Positions 63,226-64,000 of a DNA stretch of 64,000 bases are shown in pieces. The notes below the pieces were generated by a model that did not search any database, had not been told where the DNA came from, and worked only from the letters and a program-made list of their open reading frames with translations. Numbering within the stretch: the first letter of the stretch is position 1; every line of letters begins with the position of its first letter. The translations under genes were made by a program, and so were the position numbers. Origin of the DNA: Streptomyces sp. BHT-5-2 (GTDB lineage: Bacteria > Actinomycetota > Actinomycetes > Streptomycetales > Streptomycetaceae); NCBI RefSeq assembly GCF_019774615.1, contig NZ_CP081496.1, positions 2,666,001 to 2,730,000 of the forward strand, read 5' to 3'.

Positions 63226-64000
63226 ATGGGGGACAAGGCAAGGTTGTTGGAGACGGACCGGTTTGTGCAGGCGCCCGACGACGGGCGCGGTTCCGAAATG
63301 TCGATGGACGCGATGGAGGCCGACGGCACGGCCGAGGCGTCCGACGCGGTGACCGAGTCCGGCTACCGCCGCGCCGCCGAGGCGGGCGACACCGCCGCCA
63401 TGAGCGCGCTGGGGGCGATGCTGCTGCGCCGCGCCGACCTCGACGGCGCCGAGCCGCACCTCCGCTCCGCGGCCGCAGCCGGCGACCGGGCCGCGGCCAA
63501 CAACCTCGGCGTCCTCCTCCACCAGCGGGGCTACGCCGAGGAGGCCGCCGGCTGGTGGCGAATCGCCGCCGTCGCCGGTTCCGCCGCCGCCGCGCACGCC
63601 CTGGGCCGCCACTACCGCGAGCGCGGCGACGAGCCGGCCGCCGAGTACTGGCTGCGCCAGTCCGCCGAGTCCGGCCACTGCCTGGGCGCGTACGCCCTCG
63701 CCGACCTCCTGGAGCACCGCGGCGACATCGGTGCCGAACGCTGGTTCCGGGCCGCCGCCGAGCGCGGCCACCGCGAGGCCGCTTACCGCCTCGCCCGGCT
63801 CATCGAGGACGGCCGCGACGCCGACCGCCGTACGACGCCCGCCTACGGGGAGCTGAAGCAGCAGGCCGAGGCCGAGCAGTGGTACCGCCAGGCCGCGGCC
63901 CGCGGCCACCGGCGGGCAGCGCTCCAGCTCGGCGCGCTGCTGGAGGACCGCGGCGACATCCAGGAGGCCGGCCGCTGGTACCTCTCCGCGGCCAAGGACG
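63226..64000 (+). CDS. Sel1/TPR repeat protein (partial, runs off the right edge)
   Basis: An open frame from ATG 63226 (or ATG 63217) to the end of the window, at least 258 residues. After an acidic 45-residue N-terminus comes a string of about 36-residue helical repeats with the Sel1/TPR pattern (AAEAGDTAAMSALGAML, AAAAGDRAAANNLGVLL, AAERGHREAAYRLARLI). Such arrays are protein-interaction scaffolds. No catalytic domain is seen in the part present. It lies 215 bp after the initiator tRNA. Function unknown. Confidence 0.9.
   Translation, partial: MGDKARLLETDRFVQAPDDGRGSEMSMDAMEADGTAEASDAVTESGYRRAAEAGDTAAMSALGAMLLRRADLDGAEPHLRSAAAAGDRAAANNLGVLLHQRGYAEEAAGWWRIAAVAGSAAAAHALGRHYRERGDEPAAEYWLRQSAESGHCLGAYALADLLEHRGDIGAERWFRAAAERGHREAAYRLARLIEDGRDADRRTTPAYGELKQQAEAEQWYRQAAARGHRRAALQLGALLEDRGDIQEAGRWYLSAAKD

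Overview
The window is a chromosomal segment of a high-GC actinomycete, almost certainly a Streptomyces or a close relative. The evidence is the very high GC content with strong third-position bias, a WblC/WhiB7 regulator, AdnA/AdnB-type helicase-nucleases, a mycoredoxin, DUF3107 and DUF3152 proteins, and sigma-R-type promoters. I see no insertion sequence, prophage, integrase, CRISPR array, rRNA or obvious biosynthetic cluster. It reads as core chromosome.

Layout. (1) 1-10 kb: the end of an anti-sigma-like protein, an HtrA-type membrane protease, TatB, an Mrp/ApbC Fe-S ATPase, and a magnesium-related set (DUF1003 membrane protein, PRC/MgtE_N/CBS protein without a membrane domain, CorA). From memory this order resembles Mycobacterium tuberculosis Rv1221-Rv1239c. 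(2) 10-16 kb: SUFU-domain, DUF6758-like, PHP phosphoesterase, MarC, a 51-aa protein with a sigma-R promoter, an NYN-domain protein and an alpha/beta hydrolase. (3) 16-31 kb: DEAD-box helicase with a basic Ala-rich tail, ferritin-like protein, DUF3107, TetR regulator, hydrolase, DUF3152 zincin, a PelF-like glycosyltransferase unit with a membrane protein and an epimerase (the latter behind a 16-codon leader), and MoeZ. (4) 31-48 kb: a flippase-type membrane protein fused to a degenerate kinase-like domain, then a genome-maintenance block (alkyltransferase-like protein, AdnA, AdnB, M20 dipeptidase, NudC, mycoredoxin, UvrD2) ending in wblC. (5) 48-64 kb: ABC1 kinase, ThiF-like, YgjP-like peptidase, TerD, NUDIX, DUF2342, SDR, MoaE, PDZ-Lon-like protease, UPF0182, initiator tRNA-fMet and a truncated Sel1/TPR protein. 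Regions 3-5 resemble Rv3193c-Rv3211 of M. tuberculosis, so the window joins two ancient actinobacterial core blocks.

Regulation readable from sequence. wblC lies behind a leader of about 550 nt with a translated 108-codon ORF, a 9-bp antiterminator candidate and an 11-bp terminator followed by a T-rich tract, which is the architecture of ribosome-mediated attenuation. Exact sigma-R motifs (GGAAT-N18-GTT) precede moeZ and the 51-aa gene. RecA-NDp-type DNA-damage promoter motifs (TTGTCRGTG-N8-TANNNT) precede the alkyltransferase-like gene and adnB. About fourteen genes show a -10-like hexamer only 6-7 nt before the start codon and no Shine-Dalgarno sequence, as expected for leaderless transcripts. 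Perfect hairpins separate most convergent pairs.

Working together: the genes cover envelope quality control (HtrA, TatB, PDZ-Lon, UPF0182), magnesium handling, sulfur/thiol/Moco metabolism (MoeZ, MoaE, mycoredoxin), double-strand-break and alkylation repair (AdnAB, ATL, UvrD2) and antibiotic-stress response (WblC). All start choices and motif matches were made by eye; no database search was run.
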